From NCBI GenBank assembly GCA_017647795.1, contig JAGCJX010000004.1, forward strand, positions 1-46,380: 46,380 nt of DNA, read 5' to 3'. How positions within the stretch are numbered: position 1 is the first letter of the stretch; each line of letters starts with the position of its first letter. Origin of the DNA: Bacteroidales bacterium (GTDB taxonomy: Bacteria; Bacteroidota; Bacteroidia; Bacteroidales; UBA932). Both the position numbers and the translations under genes were made by a program. Below the pieces are notes generated by a model. It worked only from the letters and a program-made list of their open reading frames with translations. It was not told the DNA's origin and ran no database searches. This document shows positions 7,948 to 16,200 of this stretch, piece after piece.

Positions 7948-7980
7948 CACTCAGACTTGTAAGATGACCCGCGGAGGTCT

Positions 7981-8028
7981 GGGAATGCCATCGGCTCAAT
8001 CCCAGCGGGAATGCCATCGGCCCAATCC
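7981..8028 (+). repeat. Tandem 22-base repeat, two copies
   Basis: GGGAATGCCATCGGC followed by T or C and CAATCC occurs at 7981-8002 and again at 8007-8028. The two copies differ at one base and have a period of 26. It lies directly after the rmuC stop codon. Confidence 0.8.
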
Positions 8029-8034
8029 TTGTAA

Positions 8035-9360
8035 TTAGGGCTCCAGTACAGGATTTTCCTCTTCCACCAGGTTTGCAGCTCTCAACATCGATCCCAGTTG
8101 AGCTTGACGGTCTTTTCCCTGCGTCTTTGCTGGTTTGGGGCCCAGTTTGACAAGTTCTCTAACCGCTACCGCAATGGAATGGCCCTTATCACTCGAAAGC
8201 ATATTCATTCTATCAACTGCCTCAACTGCTTTCTTAAGCGACTTCTCGGCATCCATAAATTCCTGCATAAAATCAACAACTCTACTCAGAACCATTTCGG
8301 CTTTTGCTACAATCTCTTCGTGGTTGTCTATCGACTTCTGACGCACCCACATATACCGAACCATTTCTATCAGAACCAGCAGGTTACGCTCACTGGCCAG
8401 ACATACGCGATGTTCATTGAATATCCTTTGCCAAAGGGTTGCATCATAACTGGTCACAGCTGCGAGGGCTGCTTCACTCGGCACAAACATAACCACATAA
8501 GGCAACGGTGTATATCCACCACTCGCACTTCGGTCGTAATTGCGCCCCGAGAGGATGCGTGCTTGAGCCGTAATTTTATCCGCAAAAGCTTTCAGTACTG
8601 CCGCCTGATTTTCTACCTGAAGATTGGCAAAATCCAAATCCTCAGGAAGTTGAAACTTTGAATCAATATAAAGGATACTCTCAGTCTGAGGATAGAGCAG
8701 CGCTGCATCGGGACGCATCTTCTTCCCCTCACTATTCTTCAAGGCCGAACCATCCTCGTGGCAAAGGGTGTATTGCAGTATGTATTGTTTTCCCTCCAAC
8801 AATCCAGAACCAGCCAAAATATCCTTCAGCATTTTCTCACCCAGGTTTCCCTGTATCGTCACACTACCACTCAATGCCGTAACCAGACGATCTGCCTCCC
8901 GAGTCAAACGACCTCCTGTTTCCACAAATTGCTTGATTTCGCTTTGCAAAGTGGCCCGATCCTCGATATTCTGTTTCTTGATTTGTTCAAGCTGATCCTG
9001 ATAGGGACGCATAATTTCAGTGATACTCTGACGATTGCTTTGCTCGGTTTGCTGACGGATCTGTGAGCGAACAAGCTCCAGCTGCTGTCCCAGTTGTTGT
9101 TTAAAATCCTCTCGACGGTCAGCATCGGCATCCTTAAATCGTTGCTCCTGTTGGGATAATTGATTCTGAAATTCCTCTTGTCTGCGCTGCAGTTCCGATT
9201 CAAAACGAGCAAGATCCACTTTCTGTTGTTCTCGCAAGATCTCAATTTCCTTCATGAGGGAAGATGTTTGAGCCGAAACCTTCACAACCTTTTGTTTTCC
9301 AATAAAATAACCAAGAATACCACCCACTACTAGGGCAATTATAAAAAGTAAAAATTCCAT
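8035..9360 (-). CDS. rmuC: DNA recombination protein RmuC
   Basis: A 441-residue RmuC-family protein. It has an N-terminal membrane anchor (about residues 2-21), then a long coiled coil rich in Q, E and R (about 30-150), then the conserved RmuC domain (about 150-420) with QGNLGEKML, YIDSKFQLP and PYVVMFVPSEAAL. RmuC proteins limit inversions at short repeats and have a predicted nuclease fold; the exact biochemistry is unsettled. Its length is normal for the family. The upstream gene (receiver-like, 9393-10373) ends 32 bases before this start on the same strand, so the two may be co-transcribed. The strong hairpin at 7895-7947 probably ends the transcript. Confidence 0.92.
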   Translation of the reverse strand: MEFLLFIIALVVGGILGYFIGKQKVVKVSAQTSSLMKEIEILREQQKVDLARFESELQRRQEEFQNQLSQQEQRFKDADADRREDFKQQLGQQLELVRSQIRQQTEQSNRQSITEIMRPYQDQLEQIKKQNIEDRATLQSEIKQFVETGGRLTREADRLVTALSGSVTIQGNLGEKMLKDILAGSGLLEGKQYILQYTLCHEDGSALKNSEGKKMRPDAALLYPQTESILYIDSKFQLPEDLDFANLQVENQAAVLKAFADKITAQARILSGRNYDRSASGGYTPLPYVVMFVPSEAALAAVTSYDATLWQRIFNEHRVCLASERNLLVLIEMVRYMWVRQKSIDNHEEIVAKAEMVLSRVVDFMQEFMDAEKSLKKAVEAVDRMNMLSSDKGHSIAVAVRELVKLGPKPAKTQGKDRQAQLGSMLRAANLVEEENPVLEP

Positions 9361-9392
9361 ATTCCTATATGATTAGTTTCATCGACCATTGT

Positions 9393-10373
9393 TTAGAACG
9401 TCTCGCCCCGCCTCCACTTCGCCTCGTTGGCCTTCAAGTCCTGATTCTCGAGGGAATAGGTATTGAACCACAAACAGAGTTCCAGGGCGATGGTCACCAT
9501 CGTTTGCAACAAAAGAGTATTTTGCTGTTGACGCACATAGTCATCAACGCCCAGCTTCAAATCCTCCCAACTGTGACTGGCGTCCTGCACCACATCCAAG
9601 TAGTAAGCCAACGACCGAGCCAAGGTCTGCGGCATAATTTTCTGTCCGTCAACAATCTGACAACCATTCTCTGAGCGACCCTGTACAAACCGTTTGAACT
9701 CGTTCAAGGTACGGATTTCCTCGGGAATAATCCGCAGGTGTGCACACTGATCCTGGATGTTCTCCACCAGCTTCCGCAACGGATTGAAATAGTTGATCGT
9801 ATCCTGCGGATCGTGTGCACCGCTCTCGCAGTAAACCAGGATGTCCAGCAACAGTTTATCGGCCTGCACACAATCTTTCGCCGCCTGCAGCTCCAACGCA
9901 TACAGATTCCGGATCCGGAACGCCGGCGAATTGATCTCGTCCACATCCTGTTTCAACTTGGCAATCAAAGTCCAGAAATCGTCCTTGTGGAAAATCCTCC
10001 CATTATGAACCAACTCCCGAAGCTGGTTGTAACGCAGGTAGCGTTCCTCCACCAGTTCCGGCCGATCGGTACAAATGTAATACGGAAACATCCGTCCCAT
10101 ACCCCGATTCTTCTCCACGATCTGCTGCACCTTGTTAAAGCCCGACGAATCCTGATCATCCGCCGCCACGCCATCTTCCCCCGCACCAAAATTCACCCCC
10201 GTAATCAGCGCATCAACCTGCCCATCGTTAAGCTCCAGCAGACGGGTCAATTCGCCAAGGTTGTGTGCCCGCATCAGCTCCACACCCTCCTCAAGACAAC
10301 TGGCAATCCGCTCCTCACTGCAAAACGTATCCACCTCATCGTCGATCATGATGACTTTGTATGTTTTGGTCAT
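9393..10373 (-). CDS. Receiver-like protein with uncharacterised C-terminal domain
   Basis: A 326-residue protein. Residues 1-130 resemble a response-regulator receiver: YKVIMIDDEVD supplies the acidic pair and YYICTDRPE resembles the later strand. At the usual phospho-acceptor position, however, the sequence reads VDALITGVNFG, with Gly where Asp is expected, so phosphorylation is doubtful. Residues 130-326 are mostly helical and I recognise no DNA-binding output domain. It probably senses or scaffolds and does not act as a classical regulator. No histidine kinase is nearby. It precedes rmuC by 32 bases on the same strand. Alternatives are a pseudo-receiver adaptor or a Bacteroidales-specific family. 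Confidence 0.6.
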   Translation of the reverse strand: MTKTYKVIMIDDEVDTFCSEERIASCLEEGVELMRAHNLGELTRLLELNDGQVDALITGVNFGAGEDGVAADDQDSSGFNKVQQIVEKNRGMGRMFPYYICTDRPELVEERYLRYNQLRELVHNGRIFHKDDFWTLIAKLKQDVDEINSPAFRIRNLYALELQAAKDCVQADKLLLDILVYCESGAHDPQDTINYFNPLRKLVENIQDQCAHLRIIPEEIRTLNEFKRFVQGRSENGCQIVDGQKIMPQTLARSLAYYLDVVQDASHSWEDLKLGVDDYVRQQQNTLLLQTMVTIALELCLWFNTYSLENQDLKANEAKWRRGETF

Positions 10374-10457
10374 AGTTGGTAAGTTTACGAGTTCAATAAT
10401 CAGATGACTTGTAAAGTTACAAAAAATCTGCTATCACCGCACAGCCTGTACCCCGCC

Positions 10458-10478
10458 ATTGCCGGCTTGACCGGCAAT
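10458..10478. repeat. REP-like palindrome, copy 1
   Basis: ATTGCCGG-CTTGA-CCGGCAAT, a perfect 8-base inverted repeat. Identical copies are at 11338-11358 and 12492-12512. All are intergenic. This copy is followed by CTCATAGA and then a second CCGG palindrome. Confidence 0.85.
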
Positions 10479-10539
10479 CTCATAGACAACCGGTCGTGGC
10501 CGGTCATGACGCACAGAGGCGCGCTCCTCCTAAAAAAAC

Positions 10540-10571
10540 AGCACCCTTTGGCTTAATGGCCAAAAGGTGCT
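10540..10571 (-). terminator. Terminator of the HigBA operon
   Basis: A 13-base stem with one mismatch (AGCACCTTTTGGC pairing with GCCAAAGGGTGCT). On the minus strand it is followed by TGTTTTTTTA, so it is a good intrinsic terminator for the toxin-antitoxin operon. A related hairpin lies on the other side of the operon at 11369-11396. Confidence 0.75.
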
Positions 10572-10597
10572 AGCATAAAGATTGTGTCGTATCCGAA

Positions 10598-10909
10598 TCA
10601 ATAAGTCAAGGCGAATTTCAAACCGACTGCCTCCGAAATCATAATGAATGTAGATAACTGCATATCGGTTTCACCTTTTTCCAGCATAGCCACATACTCA
10701 CGTTTCTTGCCGATCTTATCTGCAAGTTGCTGCTGTGTAATTCCAGCTGATTTACGGGCATTTTTTAGCACCTCAGCATAGTACCAAGCACGAGACTTCG
10801 CATCAAACTCATCCCGCGAAACAGTACCCTTCGCTCCATACTCTTCAACAAACATATCCTCTGCTGTTGGAAGATTTTTAAGCTTGTTCATGTCAATTTT
10901 CGATCTCAT
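10598..10909 (-). CDS. HigA-like antitoxin (XRE helix-turn-helix)
   Basis: A 103-residue protein. The C-terminal half (about residues 46-100) is an XRE-type helix-turn-helix: LKNARKSAGITQQQLADKIG, then REYVAMLEKGE and LSTFIMISEAVG. The N-terminal part (FVEEYGAKGTVSRDEFDAKS) is typical of antitoxins paired with Gp49-like HigB toxins. It is the second gene of the operon and its ATG overlaps the toxin stop by four bases. It should neutralise the toxin and repress the operon at the palindrome 11244-11267. Confidence 0.88.
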   Translation of the reverse strand: MRSKIDMNKLKNLPTAEDMFVEEYGAKGTVSRDEFDAKSRAWYYAEVLKNARKSAGITQQQLADKIGKKREYVAMLEKGETDMQLSTFIMISEAVGLKFALTY

Positions 10910-11238
10910 AGCTGTAAACTCTCTAAAATTTGTTCTGCTTTCTGTATCTCCTTCTTATAGTCCTTTGTAGACTTTTTCATAAACCCATTCAAAAGAAGTA
11001 TCTGTTCGGCCTCAATAAAATTCTCATGATCAATAGTAAAGAGAACAACTCTATACTCATTTCCGACCGAAATTCGCAACTCGTAAAAGTCAGTATCTAC
11101 TAGTTTCTTAACCAATTTAGTATTTACAACCTTTATATCCGCAATGACGTTCATGGCATATTTTACCTTATTCTGAACATTTACCGGTAGCGAGGTGTAA
11201 AACTCATCAAATTCTGTACTTCTGATCAAAGTTCTCAT
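10906..11238 (-). CDS. HigB/RelE-like toxin (Gp49 family)
   Basis: A 110-residue RelE-superfamily toxin of the phage Gp49/HigB type. Visible markers are the N-terminal strand IRSTEFDEFYTSLP, the central KLVDTDFYELRI and the strand NEYRVVLFTID, which supply the usual basic and aromatic residues. Members cleave mRNA on the ribosome. Toxin-first gene order is characteristic of HigBA. The module is bracketed by REP-like palindromes and related hairpins on both sides (10458-10571 and 11338-11396), suggesting it was inserted as a unit. The length is normal and I see no sign of decay. Confidence 0.85.
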   Translation of the reverse strand: MRTLIRSTEFDEFYTSLPVNVQNKVKYAMNVIADIKVVNTKLVKKLVDTDFYELRISVGNEYRVVLFTIDHENFIEAEQILLLNGFMKKSTKDYKKEIQKAEQILESLQL

Positions 11239-11243
11239 ATTGC

Positions 11244-11267
11244 AAATGTAATATATTTATTACATTT
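11244..11267 (-). promoter_or_regulatory. HigBA operator palindrome
   Basis: A perfect 10-base inverted repeat, AAATGTAATA-TATT-TATTACATTT, starting six bases upstream of the toxin ATG. This is the expected position for autoregulation by the XRE antitoxin. Confidence 0.7.
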
Positions 11268-11337
11268 CGCAAAGCAAATGCCACAAAATCTCTTAATTTC
11301 CGTCATTATCGGCTTGCGTGTCGCGCTACACTCCGTC

Positions 11338-11396
11338 ATTGCCGGCTTGACCGGCAATCTCATAGATGACCCTTTGGTTTAAGGCCAAAAGGTGCT
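11338..11396. repeat. REP-like palindrome copy 2 plus related hairpin
   Basis: The palindrome ATTGCCGG-CTTGA-CCGGCAAT (11338-11358) is followed by CTCATAGA and a CCCTTTGG/CCAAAAGG hairpin (11369-11396). The GGCCAAAAGGTGCTAGCATA stretch is shared with 10558-10577. The order, palindrome then hairpin, is the same as on the other side of the HigBA module. Confidence 0.8.
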
Positions 11397-11419
11397 AGCA
11401 TAAAGATTTCTCACCAACC

Positions 11420-12319
11420 CTACTTCTCGACGATCTCGTGGACCAATTTGTTGAATTCGAGGATTTCGGGATAGACCTGGTCGATTTCGGAGCGTTTGTT
11501 TAGGGAGAGGGCGAGTTTGTGGTGAGCCTTCTTGAGGGACTGGAGGGCAGATTTGCCTTTGCGGAGGACGGTCTCGCAATCTTTGAGGCGGCGACGCATT
11601 TCCAGGTAGAACCGGTCTTCTTCGCGGCCGGAGAGCGAATCACAGAGCTGTAGGTACATCGTATATTCGGCGGCGAGTTCCTGCTTCTCGTGTTCGACCC
11701 AGGCCTTCATCGGTTCACCGGTCAGCAGCTTCGCCAAGGTATCGCAATACATCCCGACGAGAGTATCGGCCATTTGTACATAATCCCGGACAAGGACGGC
11801 CTGTTTGCGACGGACCAAGGCCTCAGCGCCCTGTCCCAGCAGCTTTCCACTCCATTTCGCATAGCCTTCGGGCACGACCAGACCCACGCCCAAGCTGTTG
11901 TAATGATGAATCAGGGAGTCGAGTTGACGGCCGATGCCCCGCAATTGGACGCCGTACTGCTCGTAGCGCGTCGGGGCGCAAAGGCTCTTGAGGTTGCGAA
12001 AGTAGCTCTCCAGAACATCGGAGTAAGCCAAGAATTTGCGGAAGGCCTTCTCTTCCTGAATCTGAAAATCCACCACGTCGTTCAACTGGCTGACCCGCAA
12101 GTCCGGAGAGATCAACGTCGCGGTAAAATAAAGACTGCGTTCGCGCCGGCTGTCCGACAGGGTCTCCAGGACCTGCGCCGGAAACTGACTGAGCGTATCC
12201 ACGCGTTCACACAACTGGCCCACGGTCTCGATCTGCGTCTTGTGCAACACCGAGCACGCCACCGCCATCCACAAAAGCCCACCAAGGGCCGTTAACTGAT
12301 AGAAGAATGATTTTTTCAT
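11420..12319 (-). CDS. Lipoprotein of unknown function
   Basis: A 299-residue protein with a signal peptide and lipobox-like VACS (Cys near residue 22), so it is probably a lipid-anchored envelope protein. The mature part is almost entirely predicted helix, rich in charged residues and leucine (for example YFRNLKSLCAP, RRRLKDCETVLRKGKSAL, KKAHHKLALSL), and could form a helical bundle. I recognise no catalytic motif or named family. It is transcribed alone, convergent with nothing nearby, and has resident base composition. Confidence 0.65.
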   Translation of the reverse strand: MKKSFFYQLTALGGLLWMAVACSVLHKTQIETVGQLCERVDTLSQFPAQVLETLSDSRRERSLYFTATLISPDLRVSQLNDVVDFQIQEEKAFRKFLAYSDVLESYFRNLKSLCAPTRYEQYGVQLRGIGRQLDSLIHHYNSLGVGLVVPEGYAKWSGKLLGQGAEALVRRKQAVLVRDYVQMADTLVGMYCDTLAKLLTGEPMKAWVEHEKQELAAEYTMYLQLCDSLSGREEDRFYLEMRRRLKDCETVLRKGKSALQSLKKAHHKLALSLNKRSEIDQVYPEILEFNKLVHEIVEK

Positions 12320-12600
12320 AGCTCACAAATCGCCCGCGAAAGGGATTTGTGACAGGGGTTAGGACTACTCCTGAAAGTTATTCAACTTCACAGATTCGGA
12401 AAGATTTCGTAATCATACCTATCCCCATGCACTCTTTCTCCCGTCATTGCCACCCTGCAGAGTCCGTCATCACAGCCTCACATCATCCGTCATTGCCGGC
12501 TTGACCGGCAATCTCCGACTAAACACTTTCGTTTTATTACTAAATTATTGCAATTTTGTTCAAAACCGCCTAAATTTACACCAACAAAACACGTAAGTCC
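12320..12600. other. Intergenic region with REP-like sequences
   Basis: This divergent spacer lies between the lipoprotein and the outer-membrane protein gene. It contains repeated CCGTCATTGCC and TCCGTCAT starts and the third perfect REP-like palindrome (12492-12512). No clear consensus promoter is seen for the rightward gene. I see no coding region. Confidence 0.6.
12492..12512. repeat. REP-like palindrome, copy 3
   Basis: ATTGCCGG-CTTGA-CCGGCAAT, identical to copies at 10458 and 11338, and preceded by CCGTC. Confidence 0.85.
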
Positions 12601-13215
12601 ATGAAAAGAATACTACCCATCCTTGCCCTGATGATCCTGTTTGTTGGAAATACCTTTGCACAAAACAAGCAACGTTCCTTGGAAATCACCACCGGTCATC
12701 CGGGCTTTTTGCATGCAGCCGAGTTCCCTTGGACGCAAGCCGAAATTGAAATGAATTGGAAGGGTCAAACCTATACGGAAGGTCCGCAGCCGGGAATCAA
12801 CATCGGATACACATACCAATGGACCAAGAGATGGGAGATCAACACGATGCTCAACCTCCACCTCACCTTCATGGACATCCATCAGCAACCCTTGCGGCCA
12901 GGCGTTGAAGACAACGGAAAGTATGGTCCTGACACACAGGGCAGATATGACTGGCAAGCAGATCCGACCACAACCACCCAGGTCAAACTCTACGGAGGCT
13001 TGTCCGCCGCGTTCCGGTACAAATGGATTGTTCGCGACAGTTTCAGCCTGTACTCCGCACTGGGCGCAGGATTTTCAATCGGCTTACCCATCCCCTTCCC
13101 CTATATCGCCCCGATCGGCATCAAGTTCGGCAAAGGCAAGGTCTTCGGCCTCGCAGAAGTCACCCTCTCCCCCGCCAACACATTCGTCATGGCCGGCATC
13201 GGTATTCGACTGTAG
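12601..13215 (+). CDS. Outer-membrane beta-barrel-like protein
   Basis: A 204-residue protein with a cleavable signal peptide (about residues 1-20, ending FVGNTFAQ). The rest alternates polar and hydrophobic residues in short strands (PGINIGYTYQW, LYGGLSAAFRYKW, FSLYSALGAGFSIGL, KVFGLAEVTLS, FVMAGIGIRL), consistent with a small outer-membrane barrel. No specific family is recognised. It is the last resident gene before the second accessory island, which starts within about 70 bases. Confidence 0.65.
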   Translation: MKRILPILALMILFVGNTFAQNKQRSLEITTGHPGFLHAAEFPWTQAEIEMNWKGQTYTEGPQPGINIGYTYQWTKRWEINTMLNLHLTFMDIHQQPLRPGVEDNGKYGPDTQGRYDWQADPTTTTQVKLYGGLSAAFRYKWIVRDSFSLYSALGAGFSIGLPIPFPYIAPIGIKFGKGKVFGLAEVTLSPANTFVMAGIGIRL

Positions 13216-13236
13216 GCATAAAATTCATTATATTTG
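13205..13236 (+). promoter_or_regulatory. Promoter of the GHKL/NO VEIN gene
   Basis: TTCG (13205-13208, one off TTTG), a 20-base spacer and a perfect TATATTTG -7 box (13229-13236). The start codon is about 50 bases further on. Confidence 0.55.
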
Positions 13237-13287
13237 CAGACATACTAAAATTAGGGAGTCCATCCTTTAATTCCAATTGTCGCAGTG

Positions 13288-16200
13288 ATGAATACTTTGT
13301 ACATAGATACGCTTCGTGAAGAATACATTCAGAACCATATAAGACAACAAATCAGAGAAGACCTCATAGAGGAGAATAATGTCGAGCAGCGTGATGTCAA
13401 AGGATATCATGGCCGGGAGATTCTAGAGCTTCTTCAAAATGCAGATGATGCTTATCAGAAGAGTATTGATCAAGGGAACAAGCCCAATACAGCATTGAAT
13501 GTTGAGATTTCCTATCTTGAGGACTGCTTGACGATATCAAATACGGGCACCTTCTTCGATGAGGATGGCATCAAAGCCATTGTACAGGGAAATAACAGTC
13601 CAAAGAAAGGAACATATATTGGAAATAAGGGTACTGGATTTCGTTCAGTTCTCAATTGGGCCAAAGCTATCAGAATCTTTTCAGGAGAATTTGCAGTTGA
13701 ATTCTCAAAGGAATATGCGAAGGAACTGTTTACTAGTATCAAGAATGAACCCCAAATTGCAAAACAGTTAAAAAAGAATGAAAAACTGTACATCCCTATG
13801 TTGGCTGTTCCGAAGAACATTCGCCATGACAGACCGGCAGACAGGACAACGATTGAGGTGAATGTAGATAAGAGGAAAACAACCGATGAATATTCTGTGG
13901 AAAAGCAGCTGGATTCGATTGATCTGAGAATTCTTCTTTTCCTACCGAATATTTCCAAGATAAGCATTACCATAGAAAGCAAGAAGGTTGTATACCAACG
14001 ATGTATGAAGGAATCTTATGAGAACTCTAACTTAAAGCATAAGAATGTAATCCTGTCAAAAATAGTAGATGACGAGATCGCGTATAGCGAGGAGTTCAAA
14101 CTGTTCAACAAGACGGTTAAAAAGGCGTTTATTGAAGATGAGCAGCCTAAAGATGTCCACCTTGCGATCGCAGTTCCAGTGGGTATAAAGCGTCCGATTA
14201 ATCACCTGTACTCCTTCTTTCCCTTGCTTGATACAGATGCTCCTTTTGACTGTGTCATGCATGCAACATATTCACTGGGTGATCATAGAAATACAGTTAT
14301 CGCCAATGACACCAACAAGAAGATAGGTGAGTATCAGTTAGACTTCCTGTTTCAGATTGCTAATTTTTTAAGTCAGAAAGATCCTCATTGTGCACAGTCC
14401 ATTCTTACCCCAAAGCATTATAATTATAATCTAGGCAAGATACTTCCCGCAGCATTCTCAAGACTTTCTCTAGAAGATTATTATGTAAAGGGTCTTGTAA
14501 ATCTTAAGATATTTAAAACAGTCACAGGAGACCTCGTTTCAATCAATGATGGTCCAAAGAGTATAGAAGTCAATTTCCCTAAATGCTTCAATGAAGCTCC
14601 GTTTAGTAAGTTGTTAAGTCATGACGTGAATGTCGCTCCCCTGATCAATCTCATTACAAGCCGGTTAAATATTGATATACAGTTCCGTGCAGATGATTTA
14701 TGTGAGGCCATCAACAACCGAACTAACGATTGGACGATTTCGGAACAGGTGGAGGTTTTTATCTGGTGGAATGAGAATGGTAAAAGATCAAAGTTACCAC
14801 AGTTACTAAAGGCTCGAAGCGAAGGGCATACTGATAGATGGTTAAATGTAGGAGAAGAATGTTATTTTCTCGAAGGCAATTTTGACGCCGTTGAATTGCC
14901 GGGATGGGTAAGGATCACTGTCTTATCCGATGACTATCAGCGGGAGCTTGTTAAGCAGGCAGAGTTGAAGTTTCCGCAAGTTGCTGGTGAAGATGTTGGC
15001 AGAAGTCCTAGCGTTATCCGACAAATCTGCCAATCAGGAAAATTCCCTTACCTGAATTTTAAATATCGCGACAAGAGTCATGCTTTACCCCTTGTTAATT
15101 CCTCTATTACAGACTACACGAAAGCGGTGGAGTTTGTTAAGTGGATATGGAAATACAAGATTAAACCCGTCAAAGAAACCTCAGAATCGATTCAGAAGAT
15201 CACTTATAAGTTCCCGTCTGCTGATGGCAATATCGCAACTCAGGATAAACTCTATTTCGGATCAGGTTATGGAAACCCTTTGAGCAACCATCTGTTTCCT
15301 GCTGACTATAAGGAATTTCCATCATTTGATTTATTCGGTATCTCGAACAGTGAATCAGAAGAATTCCAAAAACTTTTCTCGGAATTCGGTATTGTTGTTT
15401 ATCCTAAGATTGAGCTTTCCGAGATGGAAAATCTTTCAACTGCCTATGAGAAGCAGATGAAACATAAGATTGAAGCTTCAGGTGTATACGACTATGTAGG
15501 CTCCAGTTATATTGATTACTGCCAATACAGGTTACCTTACATAAAAGATTTATCTGACGTATTGCAGAAGCTGTCTATGTCGCAGGTGATAGAATGGATT
15601 ATGAAGGACCACAAACTGAAGGAATACCTCGGTTACGATGTATACCCTTCTAATGACAAGGCTCTCGTAAGGTATCATGGTAATAATCAGCGTCATGAAA
15701 CCCTCTGGCATTATAACCAGTCTATTGATAATTATATTCTATATACCTTCCAAAACACCCCCTGGATATTAGTTGCCGGCGAAAAGAAATCGCCGATAGA
15801 AGTTTTGGATGCATTTACATCAAGAACGAATGAACGATACAAGCATTTCTTGCCAGTATTGACCATTCATGACATAGAGACAATAGCAGCAACATTGAAA
15901 GTTAGAATTGAGGATGTTAGATCAATTCTTGCGTTCTTCTCATTCCCGAAACAAGTTACGGATTTGTCATCAGACTCTTTCTATGGTTTGATGCTTGCGT
16001 TGCAGGAGACGAATGTCCTTAATGAAGAAGATCTCTCGCTGTCACGAGCACTCTATAGAATGATAGAACAGCCAGACTTTACCCGAGATTTTGAGGATTC
16101 CGTCAATAAAAGAAGATTCTTCGAGGAGGGCAAGCTACTTGTCAAGTATAAGGGTCTGCTGCAGTACTGGCTTGCCCAGGAGACGGTTCTTCCTTCAACT

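Noticed and set aside
7763..8038. Plus-strand frames over the hairpin chain
   Set aside because: The frames are by-products of the hairpins and the tandem repeat; no codon bias or family is visible.
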